Part shown: positions 55,230 through 63,508 of the stretch, in pieces
How the letters are laid out: each line of letters opens with the position of its first letter
Position numbering within the stretch: position 1 is the stretch's first letter
NCBI GenBank assembly: GCA_944320495.1
Contig: CALUHR010000013.1
Location: 416,687-480,686 of the forward strand
Direction: 5' to 3'
Length of the DNA: 64,000 nucleotides
Origin: Candidatus Methanomethylophilaceae archaeon
Lineage (GTDB): Archaea; Thermoplasmatota; Thermoplasmata; Methanomassiliicoccales; Methanomethylophilaceae
Notes under the pieces: generated by a model
The model's input: the letters and a program-made list of their open reading frames with translations, nothing else
Told to the model about the DNA's origin: nothing
Databases searched by the model: none
Translations under genes and position numbers: made by a program

Positions 55230-56314
55230 TGGCAAGGATCAAGTTGGACAGGATCTCCATGCGCTTCGGCGATTTCTACGCCGTCAGGGACATATCGCTC
55301 GAGATCGGGAACGGCGAGTACGTGACCATCCTCGGACCGTCCGGTTGCGGCAAGACCACGCTCATCAAGGTCATATCGGGGATCTGGACCCCGACCGAGG
55401 GGAAGGTCTACGTGGATGGCAGGGACGTCACGAACATCCCCATGGAGGACAGGGACGTCGGATACGTGTTCCAGAACATCGCACTGTTCCCGCACATGAA
55501 CCTGAGGGACAACGTCGAGTACAGTCCCAGGGTGAAGGACCAGGGCGACGAGAGGATGGCCGAGCTGTCAGAGGAGTACCTCAAGCTCGTGGGCATGTTC
55601 CAGAGGGCCGGGATGCTCCCGTCGGAGCTCTCCGGAGGGGAGCAGCAGAAGGTCGCCATCGCCCGCGCGCTGGCATCCGGTTCCAAGATGCTGATGCTCG
55701 ACGAGCCGCTGTCCGCTCTGGACGCTCGCGTCCGCGTCGAGCTGAGGTACGAGCTCCGCAGGATCGTCAAGAAGCTCGGGATAACCGTTCTCCACGTCAC
55801 GCACGACCAGGAGGAGGCCATGTCGGTCTCCGACCGCATCGTGCTCATGCGCTACGGCGCCATCGCCGAGTCCGGTGCGCCCCTGGACATATACCGCCGT
55901 CCGAAGTCCGTCTTCGCGGCCAACTTCATCGGGGAGACCAACCTCTTCGAGTGCACCGTCTCCGATTGGTCCAAGAGCGGGAAGACCAGGGTCACCATGC
56001 GCGGTGGCCGCGAGATCCGCGTGTCCCGCACGGACTTCCGTCCCGGGGACGCCGTCGTAGTGTCCGTGAGGCCGGAGCATGTGCGTCCGGACGAGGACGG
56101 GATCGAGGCGAAGGTGCGCTCCGTGTCCTTCAGAGGGGTCTACTGGAGGGTGAGGACCATGGCCGAGAGCAGTGACTATATTGAGTACGACGTACCTGCA
56201 GACGGTGAGGTCCCCGAGGTGGGAGACACCGTGCGCCTGTCCTTCGACAGGAACGCATCCGTCGTGTTCCCCAGACCCGAGGGCGGAATAGAGGAGGAGA
56301 TCAGACTTGAGTAA
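55229..56314 (+). CDS. ABC transporter ATPase 2
   Basis: 361 aa, paralog of the preceding gene: GPSGCGKTT near residue 35, LSGGEQQKVAI near 132, MLMLDEPLSALD near 153, HVTHDQEE and a C-terminal TOBE domain with RPEHVRPDEDG. Two different ATPases with one fused permease suggest a heterodimeric engine. Ends in TAA, one of only two here; that TAA overlaps the TTG start region of the PhoU-like gene. Confidence 0.9.
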   Translation: MARIKLDRISMRFGDFYAVRDISLEIGNGEYVTILGPSGCGKTTLIKVISGIWTPTEGKVYVDGRDVTNIPMEDRDVGYVFQNIALFPHMNLRDNVEYSPRVKDQGDERMAELSEEYLKLVGMFQRAGMLPSELSGGEQQKVAIARALASGSKMLMLDEPLSALDARVRVELRYELRRIVKKLGITVLHVTHDQEEAMSVSDRIVLMRYGAIAESGAPLDIYRRPKSVFAANFIGETNLFECTVSDWSKSGKTRVTMRGGREIRVSRTDFRPGDAVVVSVRPEHVRPDEDGIEAKVRSVSFRGVYWRVRTMAESSDYIEYDVPADGEVPEVGDTVRLSFDRNASVVFPRPEGGIEEEIRLE

Positions 56315-56987
56315 GGATCAATCCGGCCTGCTTGGATGGTTCGGGAAGAGGAAGGAGGGCGTCGTCGGAGACGGTCTCCGCGCCATGTCCCTCTCCGTCC
56401 GCGACTGCGTAACCGAACTTGGCCTGGCACTGCGCGCCATGGGCGAGGAGGACTCCTCCGCCGCCAAGAAGGCCATCGAGAGGCTGTTCAAGTGCGAGCA
56501 CGAGGCCGACGCCCAGGAGGACGAGCTCTGCAACCAGATAAGCATAGGCGAGCTCGGCGCCCAGGAGCGCGAGGACCTCATGCACTTCATCCGCAAGACG
56601 GACAAGATCGCCAACTGGAGCAAGGAGGCCGCCATCGGCGTCTCCCTGGTCGACGAGCTGGGCATGAAGGTGCCCAAGGGCATCTGGGACATGCTCGCGC
56701 AGTCCGTGTCCGACCTGGAGTCGGAGGTCCGCGGCCTCGCCAATTCGATAGAGATGATGGGGTCCGAGGGATCCGACATCATGGAGTGCGTCCGCGGCAT
56801 CAGGGAGATGGAGAGGACGCTCGACCGCGCCTACTACGAGATGACGAAGACCATCTTCCGCGCGGACATCGATCCCAAGGCGGTCATCATGCTGCTGAGG
56901 ATAGTGGACGCCATCGAGATGGCGGCGGACACCTGCAAGGCCTGCTCCGACACCGTCGCGATCCTCCACTACGCCAAGAGGGTGTGA
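56307..56987 (+). CDS. PhoU-like protein (DUF47)
   Basis: 226 aa, all helical, TTG start within the end of ATPase 2. The pattern of paired helices with EHEADAQEDEL near residue 56 and RKTDKIANWSKEA near 98 fits the DUF47/PhoU-like group, which usually accompanies Pit phosphate carriers and binds metal clusters. Its place behind an ABC importer suggests a regulator of that importer; phosphate or another oxyanion would be a guess. Its TGA overlaps the GTG start of the next gene. Confidence 0.8.
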   Translation: MSKDQSGLLGWFGKRKEGVVGDGLRAMSLSVRDCVTELGLALRAMGEEDSSAAKKAIERLFKCEHEADAQEDELCNQISIGELGAQEREDLMHFIRKTDKIANWSKEAAIGVSLVDELGMKVPKGIWDMLAQSVSDLESEVRGLANSIEMMGSEGSDIMECVRGIREMERTLDRAYYEMTKTIFRADIDPKAVIMLLRIVDAIEMAADTCKACSDTVAILHYAKRV

Positions 56988-58372
56988 GCCTGACCCTCTT
57001 CGGGCCCGGCGGCGTCAGGGCCGTCGTCAACAGCGACCTGACGCCGGAGGTGGCGCTGGATCTGGGACGCGCCGTGGGGAGGACCCTCGGCGGCACGGTG
57101 GCCCTCGCCACCGACGCAAGGGACTCCGCCCGCATGGTCAGGTCGGCCATGGTCGCCGGCATGATGGCCGTCGGGGCGGACGTCGTGGATCTCGGCATGA
57201 TCCCCACGCCGGCGCTGCAGTTCTACGTCCGCGAGCATCCGGGGATATCCGGAGGCGTCATGGTGACGGCCTCCCACAACCCTCCCGAGTATAACGGTAT
57301 GAAGCTGATACTCGGTGACGGCACGGAGGCCACCACCGAGGACGAGGCCGAGCTGGGCACATCCTACGCAATGGAGGCCCGCGATGCCGATTGGGACAGG
57401 GTCGGGCGCATCCGCACCGAGGAGGGCGCGATATCCGATTACATAGACGCGATAGTCTCCAAGGTCGATGCTGAGGCCATCCGTTCCGCCGGTCTGACCG
57501 TTTGCGTCGATTGCGCGTGCGGTGCGGCCAGCTTCTCGACGCCGCTGCTCCTCAAGAGGCTCGGCGTCTCCACGGTGACGATAGGCTGCGACCCCGTGGC
57601 GTCCCCTCACAGGGACAGCGACCCGACGGAGGAGAACCTCACGACCCTCATGGGTCTGGTAAGGTCCTCCGGCGCCGACATGGGCATCGCCCACGACGGT
57701 GACGGGGGCCGCGCAGTGTTCATCGACGGGACTGGGAGGTTCCTCAACGGATCAGTCTCCGGGGCCATAGTCGCAAGGAGCATCCTGGCCGAGGGCAAGG
57801 GCAAGGTCGTGACCCCGATAAGCTCGTCAAAGGTCCTGGAGGACGTGGTGACCGAGGCAGGAGGGCTGGTGAAGTACACCGAGGTCCTCTCGCACCAGGT
57901 CGTCCGTAAGATGCAGGAGAACCTCGCGGTGTTCGGGGTCGAGGAGCACGGGGGCATGGTGTTCCCCCAGATGCAGATGTGCAGGGACGGCGCCATGGCG
58001 CTCGCCAAGATGCTGGAGATCATCGCCAAGAACGGTCCGCTGGCCGACATGGTGTCGCAGCTCCCGTCGTACAGCACGAGGAAGGTCAAGGTCCCCTGTC
58101 CGGAGGGGCTCAAGGTGCCCGTGATGGACAGGCTTCACAGGGATGTGGAGGCCGCGGGGTCCCGCATGGACGTGACCGACGGCATCAAGATAATCCTGAA
58201 CGACGGATGGGCGCTGATCCGCGCCTCTACGACGGAGCCCTGCATCAGGGTGTACTCGGAATCGATGGACGCCGGTACCGCCGACAGGATACTGTCGGAG
58301 TACTCCAGGATGGTCAAGGACCTGGTTCGCGGGCTCACAGATGCTTCGCGTGCACAGCCAGAGCCTCGTTGA
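56984..58372 (+). CDS. phosphohexomutase (phosphoglucosamine/phosphomannomutase type)
   Basis: 462 aa, GTG start overlapping the upstream TGA. TASHNPPEYNGMK near residue 95 is the phosphoserine loop. The metal loop reads DGDGGR near 235 in place of DGD(G/A)DR, losing the third Asp, and the phosphate site reads RASTTEP near 415 in place of RPSGTEP. Activity is likely but altered. It interconverts hexose 1- and 6-phosphates for glycan synthesis. Its 3-prime end overlaps the agmatinase stop by 38 nt on the other strand, with no CGA, so this overlap is real. Confidence 0.83.
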   Translation: MSLTLFGPGGVRAVVNSDLTPEVALDLGRAVGRTLGGTVALATDARDSARMVRSAMVAGMMAVGADVVDLGMIPTPALQFYVREHPGISGGVMVTASHNPPEYNGMKLILGDGTEATTEDEAELGTSYAMEARDADWDRVGRIRTEEGAISDYIDAIVSKVDAEAIRSAGLTVCVDCACGAASFSTPLLLKRLGVSTVTIGCDPVASPHRDSDPTEENLTTLMGLVRSSGADMGIAHDGDGGRAVFIDGTGRFLNGSVSGAIVARSILAEGKGKVVTPISSSKVLEDVVTEAGGLVKYTEVLSHQVVRKMQENLAVFGVEEHGGMVFPQMQMCRDGAMALAKMLEIIAKNGPLADMVSQLPSYSTRKVKVPCPEGLKVPVMDRLHRDVEAAGSRMDVTDGIKIILNDGWALIRASTTEPCIRVYSESMDAGTADRILSEYSRMVKDLVRGLTDASRAQPEPR

Positions 58373-59192
58373 TGAGCCTGGCCGCCAGGATCGAGGTTAT
58401 GCCGGAGGGGTCGGCCGGAGGGCAGACCTCGTTGACGTCGAATCCCACGAGCCTCTCGCCGATGATGTTGATGACCTTCTTCACATCCATCGGCATGAGG
58501 CCGAACGGTTCGGGTGTGCCGGTCCCGGGTGCGAACGCGGGGTCGATCCCGTCTATGTCCACGGTGAGGTAGACCTTCTCGGCCTTGACCTCGTCGAGGG
58601 CCTTGCCGATGGCCTTCTCGATCCCCATGTCCATGATGTCGTAGGAACTGATGAACGGGACGACGTCGTCCCTGTCGAGCTCCTCCTCGCCGATGGCTCT
58701 GGCTCCGAGGACGTAGACGTTGTCCAGTCCCAGGTGCTCCGCGGCGCGCCTCATGACGCAGGCGTGGCTGTTCGGGGTCCCGAGGTACTCGCCCCTCGAA
58801 TCGAGGTGGGCGTCTATCGAGATGAGCGCGATGCTTTTCTCGGGGAAGGCGCGGACGATCGGGATGTTGATGGAGTGCTCCCCTCCGATGGCCACCGTGA
58901 ACTTCCCGTCGTTGATGGCGGGACGGACGGCGAAGTCCACCTCGGCGAACATGTCCTCGGGAAGGATGAAGTCGTCGCAGTTCCCGTAGTCGTACACCTC
59001 GAGACGTCTCTGGTGGATCCCGTGCTCGAAGTGTATCTCCTCAAAATTGTAGGAGGCCCGCCGGATGGCGGTCGGGGCCTCCCTGGCACCCGCCTTGAAA
59101 CAGGCGGTGTGGTCGTACGGGATGCCGAATATCACGGCCTCCGCGTCGTTGTATTCTGATTCGGCGCCGGCGTAGGCAAGCCCGTACGACAT
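58335..59192 (-). CDS. speB: agmatinase / ureohydrolase
   Basis: 285 aa from the ATG at 59192 (GAGGTG 7 nt upstream; a GTG at 59201 is the alternative). Manganese ligands of the arginase fold: GGEHSINI near residue 112, SIDAHLDSR near 132 and TVDIDGIDPAFAPGTGTPEP near 205. It hydrolyses agmatine to putrescine and urea. It sits 10 nt downstream of aIF5A: polyamines supply the hypusine or deoxyhypusine modification of that factor, so the pairing makes sense and is common in archaea. Ends in TGA. Confidence 0.92.
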   Translation of the reverse strand: MSYGLAYAGAESEYNDAEAVIFGIPYDHTACFKAGAREAPTAIRRASYNFEEIHFEHGIHQRRLEVYDYGNCDDFILPEDMFAEVDFAVRPAINDGKFTVAIGGEHSINIPIVRAFPEKSIALISIDAHLDSRGEYLGTPNSHACVMRRAAEHLGLDNVYVLGARAIGEEELDRDDVVPFISSYDIMDMGIEKAIGKALDEVKAEKVYLTVDIDGIDPAFAPGTGTPEPFGLMPMDVKKVINIIGERLVGFDVNEVCPPADPSGITSILAARLINEALAVHAKHL

Positions 59193-59202
59193 TGGTTTCA
59201 CC

Positions 59203-59580
59203 TCACATTATCTTGTATCTGCCCATGGCCTCGAGGTAGAGGATCTCTCCGCCCTCGGCGAGGGGCTGCTCGTGGTCGGCGTTGATGGGGATAGAGATCT
59301 GCTCGAAGGTCTCCATGTCCATGATGAGGGCCTCCTCATCGCTGAGGGTCAGGATCTGTCCCTTCCTCTTGTCGATGACGGGCACCTGGACCTTGGTGCT
59401 CACGGGTCCGACGATGGACTTCTTAGCGCCGGTGAAGATGCTGACCGCGTCAACGTTGGCTTTGGCGGATCCGTGCTTTCCGGGCTTGGAGGTCGTGATC
59501 TTGATGATCTTGCAGGGCTCGTCGTCGACGTTGACGTACCTGCCCTCTTTCAGCTCCCTGATCTCTTTCATCTCCCACAT
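59203..59580 (-). CDS. eif5a: translation factor aIF5A (hypusine-containing)
   Basis: 125 aa. An SH3-like N-domain carries the modification loop TSKPGKHGSAKA near residue 32, whose Lys is turned into (deoxy)hypusine, and an OB-fold C-domain follows. It helps ribosomes through difficult peptide bonds and also aids termination in eukaryotes. TTAATATCC on the minus strand (59713-59722) is a possible TATA. Upstream of agmatinase in one operon. Confidence 0.95.
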   Translation of the reverse strand: MWEMKEIRELKEGRYVNVDDEPCKIIKITTSKPGKHGSAKANVDAVSIFTGAKKSIVGPVSTKVQVPVIDKRKGQILTLSDEEALIMDMETFEQISIPINADHEQPLAEGGEILYLEAMGRYKIM

Positions 59581-59943
59581 TTGGACTCACTCTCTCATAT
59601 TGATGAATGGCTCCGCGCCCATCAAGGCCGGAGGTTCACCCCCGTGAAGGAGGCGTCGATACGCATGTTCTTTGCAATCATGCTATCTGGACCACCCCTA
59701 CGGGAGTATCTGGATATTAAGATTACTGGGAAAACGGAATCTGGCACTCGTCTGGTGCCGGCATGTGTGGATCAGGTCCGGCGGATAGTTCGTCAGCGTC
59801 CCGCAGGGGTCTCCGGTCGGCGACGGCGGTGAGCACCACCGATGTGATCAGGTACGTGATTAGACCGGCGCCCGGGGATGTCCGCGCGGAGCCTTCCGGC
59901 TCCGTACGCGGTCACGAGCCCGGGGTCGCGGTGGCGAAGCCGA
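59581..59943. other. 363-nt region without a supported gene
   Basis: Between the aIF5A start and the Nop5 end. It holds the aIF5A promoter and, on the plus strand, a short frame (about 59665-59832) with unusual codon choice, including a CGA near its end; I see no family resemblance and do not call it. The Nop5 frame would extend into this region only if its two CGA codons were read as Arg. Confidence 0.4.
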
Positions 59944-61044
59944 TCGCCGCCTGCGCGGTCCGCCCTTGCCCTTGCCGCCCCTGTTCCTGGGCTTCCCCGA
60001 CTTCTGCTTCTGGGGCTTCTTCGGCGGGTCGGGGTACCTCCTGCGGATGTCCTCCACCCTGGCCCTGAACTCCTCGTTCAGGCGGTCCCCGGCGAACTCG
60101 CCGTGGTACTCGTCGATCTTCGCCGCGATCAGGACCTTGCCGGCCAGCGCCCTGGCGACCTTCCCGCGCTGCCAATAGGGCGAGCGGTGGACCTCCGGGT
60201 GCTGGTAGATTATGCCGTGCTTGGGCCCCCTCTTGCCGGAGCGCATGCTCCTGAACATGGCCTTCTCGGCCCCGAGGAGCTGCACGGTGGAAGACGGGAG
60301 GGAGGCGAGCCTCTCCAGCCCTCCGGCGAGGGACACCAGCCTCGCGGCCAGCGGTCCTCCGAGCATGGCGCACATGTTGGGGCACGACTCCTCGACGATC
60401 CCCTGGATGTAGGCCTGGGTCCTGAGCTCGTCGTCGTAGAGGCGGTCGAGGGTGTCCGCCAGGTCCATGACCGCGCGGAGGTCCTCGTCATCCATGTCGG
60501 ACCCGATGGACTCGATGTCTATGCCGAGCTCCCCCATCACGGAGTCCCTGTCGCCGTATCTGGCGACGAGCTCGGCGTACCTCCTGTCGTGGGCGTAGTC
60601 CGCGAGCTCCGGGAAGTGCATCCCGTACCACTCGTGCAGCCTCTCGTTGTACAGGTTGATCGTCGCGATCTGGTCGTCCAGGCATCTGATGGCCTGGGCC
60701 ATGCTGCGGTCCCTGGCTATGGGCTCGGAGGTCCTGAGCCTGCCGAGTCCCAGCATGACCTCGTGCATGAACGCGTCGTCGTATCCGTAGTCGGCGGCAT
60801 GGATGAACGAGGAGTCGAACATCATGGGCTTCCCGAGCTCGGACTGCCTGCGCTCGGATACGGAGGGCTTCTCGATTCCGGCGACGAGCTCGCGCTCCTC
60901 GTCGAGCACGCCCCCGCGCTGCATCTCCGCCAGCTTCTGCGCCGCGGCCTCGGCGTCCTTGGGCATCAGCCTCTTGTCGAGGATCCTCCCGGACTTCTCG
61001 TCCACGAGGAAGCACCCGAACCATTTCGTCACGAGCACCGCCAT
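59944..61044 (-). CDS. nop5: Nop5/Nop56-58 box C/D sRNP core protein (CGA-terminated)
   Basis: 366 aa. N-terminal fibrillarin-binding domain, a coiled coil, and the Nop domain with SCPNMCAMLGGPLAARLVSLAGG near residue 220 and GAEKAMFRSMRSGKRGPKHGIIYQHP near 258. The tail is Lys/Gly/Arg-rich (KGKGGPRRR), as usual. The first CGA (59944-59946) follows that tail; read as Arg, 28 further residues containing a second CGA would be added. It guides rRNA methylation together with fibrillarin (27321-27974). The ATG overlaps the CGA of the upstream aldolase gene as CGATG. Confidence 0.9.
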
Positions 61045-61646
61045 CGCATCACCCCCAGCTTCGCGAGCTCGGAGTCCGGGAGGTCCTCAGCATCGCCGCA
61101 GAGCAGCTGCAGGCGGGCCTGGAACTCCAGCTCCTCCATCCTGTCGAAGGCCTCCTCCAGGGTGGTCCCCTGCGTGAGGGCGCCGTGGCGGACCATGAGC
61201 ATGGCCTTCGCGTCGGCGTGCTCGGCCACGGCGTCCACGAGCTCCTGGGTGCCCGGGGTCACGTACGGGACCTCCGCGACCCTCCCCAGGAGGAGCGCCC
61301 CTTCTGGGGTGAGGTTGCATCTGAGCCTCTCGCCCCGGACGGTGATCGCGATGCAGTTGAGCGGGTGGCAGTGGACCACCGCGTTCGTTCCGGGGTTGGC
61401 GCGGTACAGTGCCAGATGGAAGCCCGTCTCGATCGACGGCCTCCCTCCTGACACGACGGTGCCGTCCATGGAGACCTTCACCAGGTCCTCGGGGGACAGC
61501 AGGCTCTTGTTCCTGCCGGACGGCGTGATCAGGATGCCGTCGTCGATCCTGACGCTCATGTTCCCGCCGGCCGACACGGTGAGGTCCCTGTCGTACAGCA
61601 TCCTGCAGGTCGCGACCAGCGCCCCGCGAGCCTCCGCCTCGTCCAT
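61044..61646 (-). CDS. class II aldolase (CGA-terminated)
   Basis: 200 aa. Zinc-dependent class II aldolase/adducin fold: SAGGNMSVRI near residue 25, TPSGRNKSLLSPEDLV near 41 and the metal pair HCHPLN near 92. Directly downstream of mtnA (1-nt gap), it fits the aldolase of the DHAP shunt, which splits 5-deoxy- or 5-methylthio-ribulose phosphate into DHAP and an aldehyde; MtnB dehydratase or fuculose-phosphate aldolase are alternatives. CGA at 61044-61046 follows AKLGVM and overlaps the nop5 ATG; a TGA follows 5 codons later. Confidence 0.82.
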
Positions 61647-61647
61647 G

Positions 61648-62646
61648 TCAGTCCCTCATGACGTGGACCTCGTCCGGTCTGAGGATCCCTTTCTCGGTGA
61701 TGAACCCGGTCACGAGCTCCGCGGGGGTGACGTCGAACGCAGGGTTCAGCGCCTGGGAGCCCTCCGGGGCGATCCTGGCGCCGTTCATGACGCAGACCTC
61801 GTCCTGGGAGCGCTGCTCGATGACGATGTCCTTGCCCGACTCCATGGACAGGTCGAAGGTGGACACGGGCGCGGCGACGTAGAACGGGATGCCGAAGTGC
61901 TTCGCGACGATGGCCTTATCGAATGTCCCGATCTTGTTGGCGAAGTCCCCGTTGGCGGTGATCCTGTCCGCCCCGGTGATGATCATGTCGACGCCCTGGC
62001 TCATGTAATATGCGGACGCCCCGTCCGGGATGATCCTGTGCTCGATGCCCTCCTGCCACAGCTCCCAGGCGGTGAGCTGCATGCCCTGGAGGCGCGGTCT
62101 CGTTTCGGACACGTAGACGAAGAAGTCCCTGCCGGCGTCGTGCGCGTACCTCATGGGGGCGAGCGCGGTGCCGACGTCGACGGTGGCGAGGGCCCCGGCG
62201 TTGCAGTGGGTCATCAGCTTCATGCCGTCCTCTATGAGCTCGCCGCCGTACCTGCCGATACTCCTGCACTTCTCGACGGTGGTCTCCGCATAGGTGTCAG
62301 CGGCCTTCACCGGGTCCTCGCCCTCGGCGAGCCTGGCGGACATCCAGTCCACGGCGTGGAAGAGGTCGTACGCGGTGGGGCGGGCGGCCTTGATGTCACT
62401 GGCGGCCCGGGCGAGGTCGTCCCCGTTCAGGGCCGCGAGGCACATGCCGTAGGCGGCGGAGGCCCCGATGGACGGCGCCCCGCGGGTGGTCATGTTCCTG
62501 ATGGCCTCGGCCACGTCGCGGTAGTCCCTGAACCCGACGATGCCGATCCTGGCCGGCAGCAGCCTCTGGTCGATCATGCGGACCTCACCGCCCTCGAACC
62601 AGACGGCCCTGATGTCCTTCCTGATTCCGTCTACGACAGCCTTCAT
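61648..62646 (-). CDS. mtnA: 5-methylthioribose-1-phosphate isomerase
   Basis: 332 aa from the ATG at 62646. Family motifs: MTTRGAPSIGASAAYG near residue 52, THCNAGALATVDVGTAL near 145, ITGADRITANGDFANKIGT near 226 and the C-terminal NPAFDVTPAELVTGFITEKG. It isomerises methylthioribose-1-phosphate (or deoxyribose-1-phosphate analogues) in recycling of S-adenosylmethionine by-products. With the next gene it makes a two-step salvage path. A TATA-like CTTATCTAC lies about 30 nt upstream. Ends in TGA. Confidence 0.9.
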   Translation of the reverse strand: MKAVVDGIRKDIRAVWFEGGEVRMIDQRLLPARIGIVGFRDYRDVAEAIRNMTTRGAPSIGASAAYGMCLAALNGDDLARAASDIKAARPTAYDLFHAVDWMSARLAEGEDPVKAADTYAETTVEKCRSIGRYGGELIEDGMKLMTHCNAGALATVDVGTALAPMRYAHDAGRDFFVYVSETRPRLQGMQLTAWELWQEGIEHRIIPDGASAYYMSQGVDMIITGADRITANGDFANKIGTFDKAIVAKHFGIPFYVAAPVSTFDLSMESGKDIVIEQRSQDEVCVMNGARIAPEGSQALNPAFDVTPAELVTGFITEKGILRPDEVHVMRD

Positions 62647-62730
62647 GTTAACAACGGGGGAAGGTCGGGGACGTAGATAAGATGATGCCGATCCCCGTCC
62701 GTGCGAATCTCCAGTTCCATGATGCGTACA

Positions 62731-62739
62731 GTTTTTATC
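62731..62739 (+). promoter_or_regulatory. TATA box of the ArsR-like regulator gene
   Basis: GTTTTTATC, centred about 27 nt before the ATG at 62762; a leaderless mRNA is expected. Confidence 0.5.
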
Positions 62740-62761
62740 ATTCGCAGGCATCACCCGGCTC

Positions 62762-63508
62762 ATGACCGACGGCCCACTCACAGACTTCGAGCTGTACTTC
62801 ACCAAGAACGGACTGGTGCAGGTGTCGAACGACGTGAGGCGCCGCATCCTCCACGAGCTGGAGACGAAGGACCTGTCCCTCACAGACCTCTCCAAGATCC
62901 TCGGCAAGGCGCAGTCTACCCTTTCGGTACATCTGGACAAGATGGTCGACGAGAGCCTCATCGCCGTACACGACGATCCGGAGGACAGCAGGAGGAAGGT
63001 GTACTCCCTCGTGTCCATCATGCTCGCGTACTCCAAGCCCCCGTCGGACGACGCCATGACCATGGCGATGAAGGTCCTCACGGAGGTCGCGGATGACCCC
63101 ATCGCGACGCGCAACGCCCTGACCAAGTTCCTCTTCCTGGGGTTCGACGGGATGGGTCTTTCGGTGGAGCCCATGGCCACGATCCTGGGGTCCATACACG
63201 CTATGGCGCTGGGAGGGTTCCTCACGGGACCCACCATCGAGGACACGGTCGCCAACGCCAGGGACTACTACAAGAAGATGGGGTTCGGTGACGCCAGTGT
63301 GTTCTCCCTGAAACCGCTGTCCATCACGATAAAGGACGACCTCTCGTTCTCGGCGGACGCCGCCAAGTCTCTCGGCAACTACGCCATCGGGTTCTTCAGC
63401 AAGGTCCTGGAGGACGCCACAGGGAAGACCTACTCCGTCACATCGAGCGAGGTCTTCGGTCTCGACGGCAACTACTTCCGCTTCACCATCGAGCCCGTGA
63501 GCCAGCGA
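62762..63508 (+). CDS. ArsR-like winged-helix regulator (CGA-terminated)
   Basis: 248 aa. Residues 15-85 form a winged helix (VSNDVRRRILHELETKDLSLTDLSKIL, then STLSVHLDKMVDESLI). The remaining 160 residues, with GLDGNYFRFTIEPVS at the end, are probably a ligand-sensing domain I cannot place. The frame has no TGA, TAA or TAG before the window's right edge; the first CGA (63506-63508, after EPVSQ) abuts the CGA of the convergent gene. Msr regulators of methylsulfide genes in Methanosarcina are ArsR-type, but a link to the methyltransferase at 38052 is speculation. Confidence 0.78.

Noticed and set aside
59665..59832. Plus-strand short frame of about 55 codons between aIF5A and nop5.
   Set aside because: No family resemblance, no clear ribosome binding site, atypical codon choice; too weak to call.
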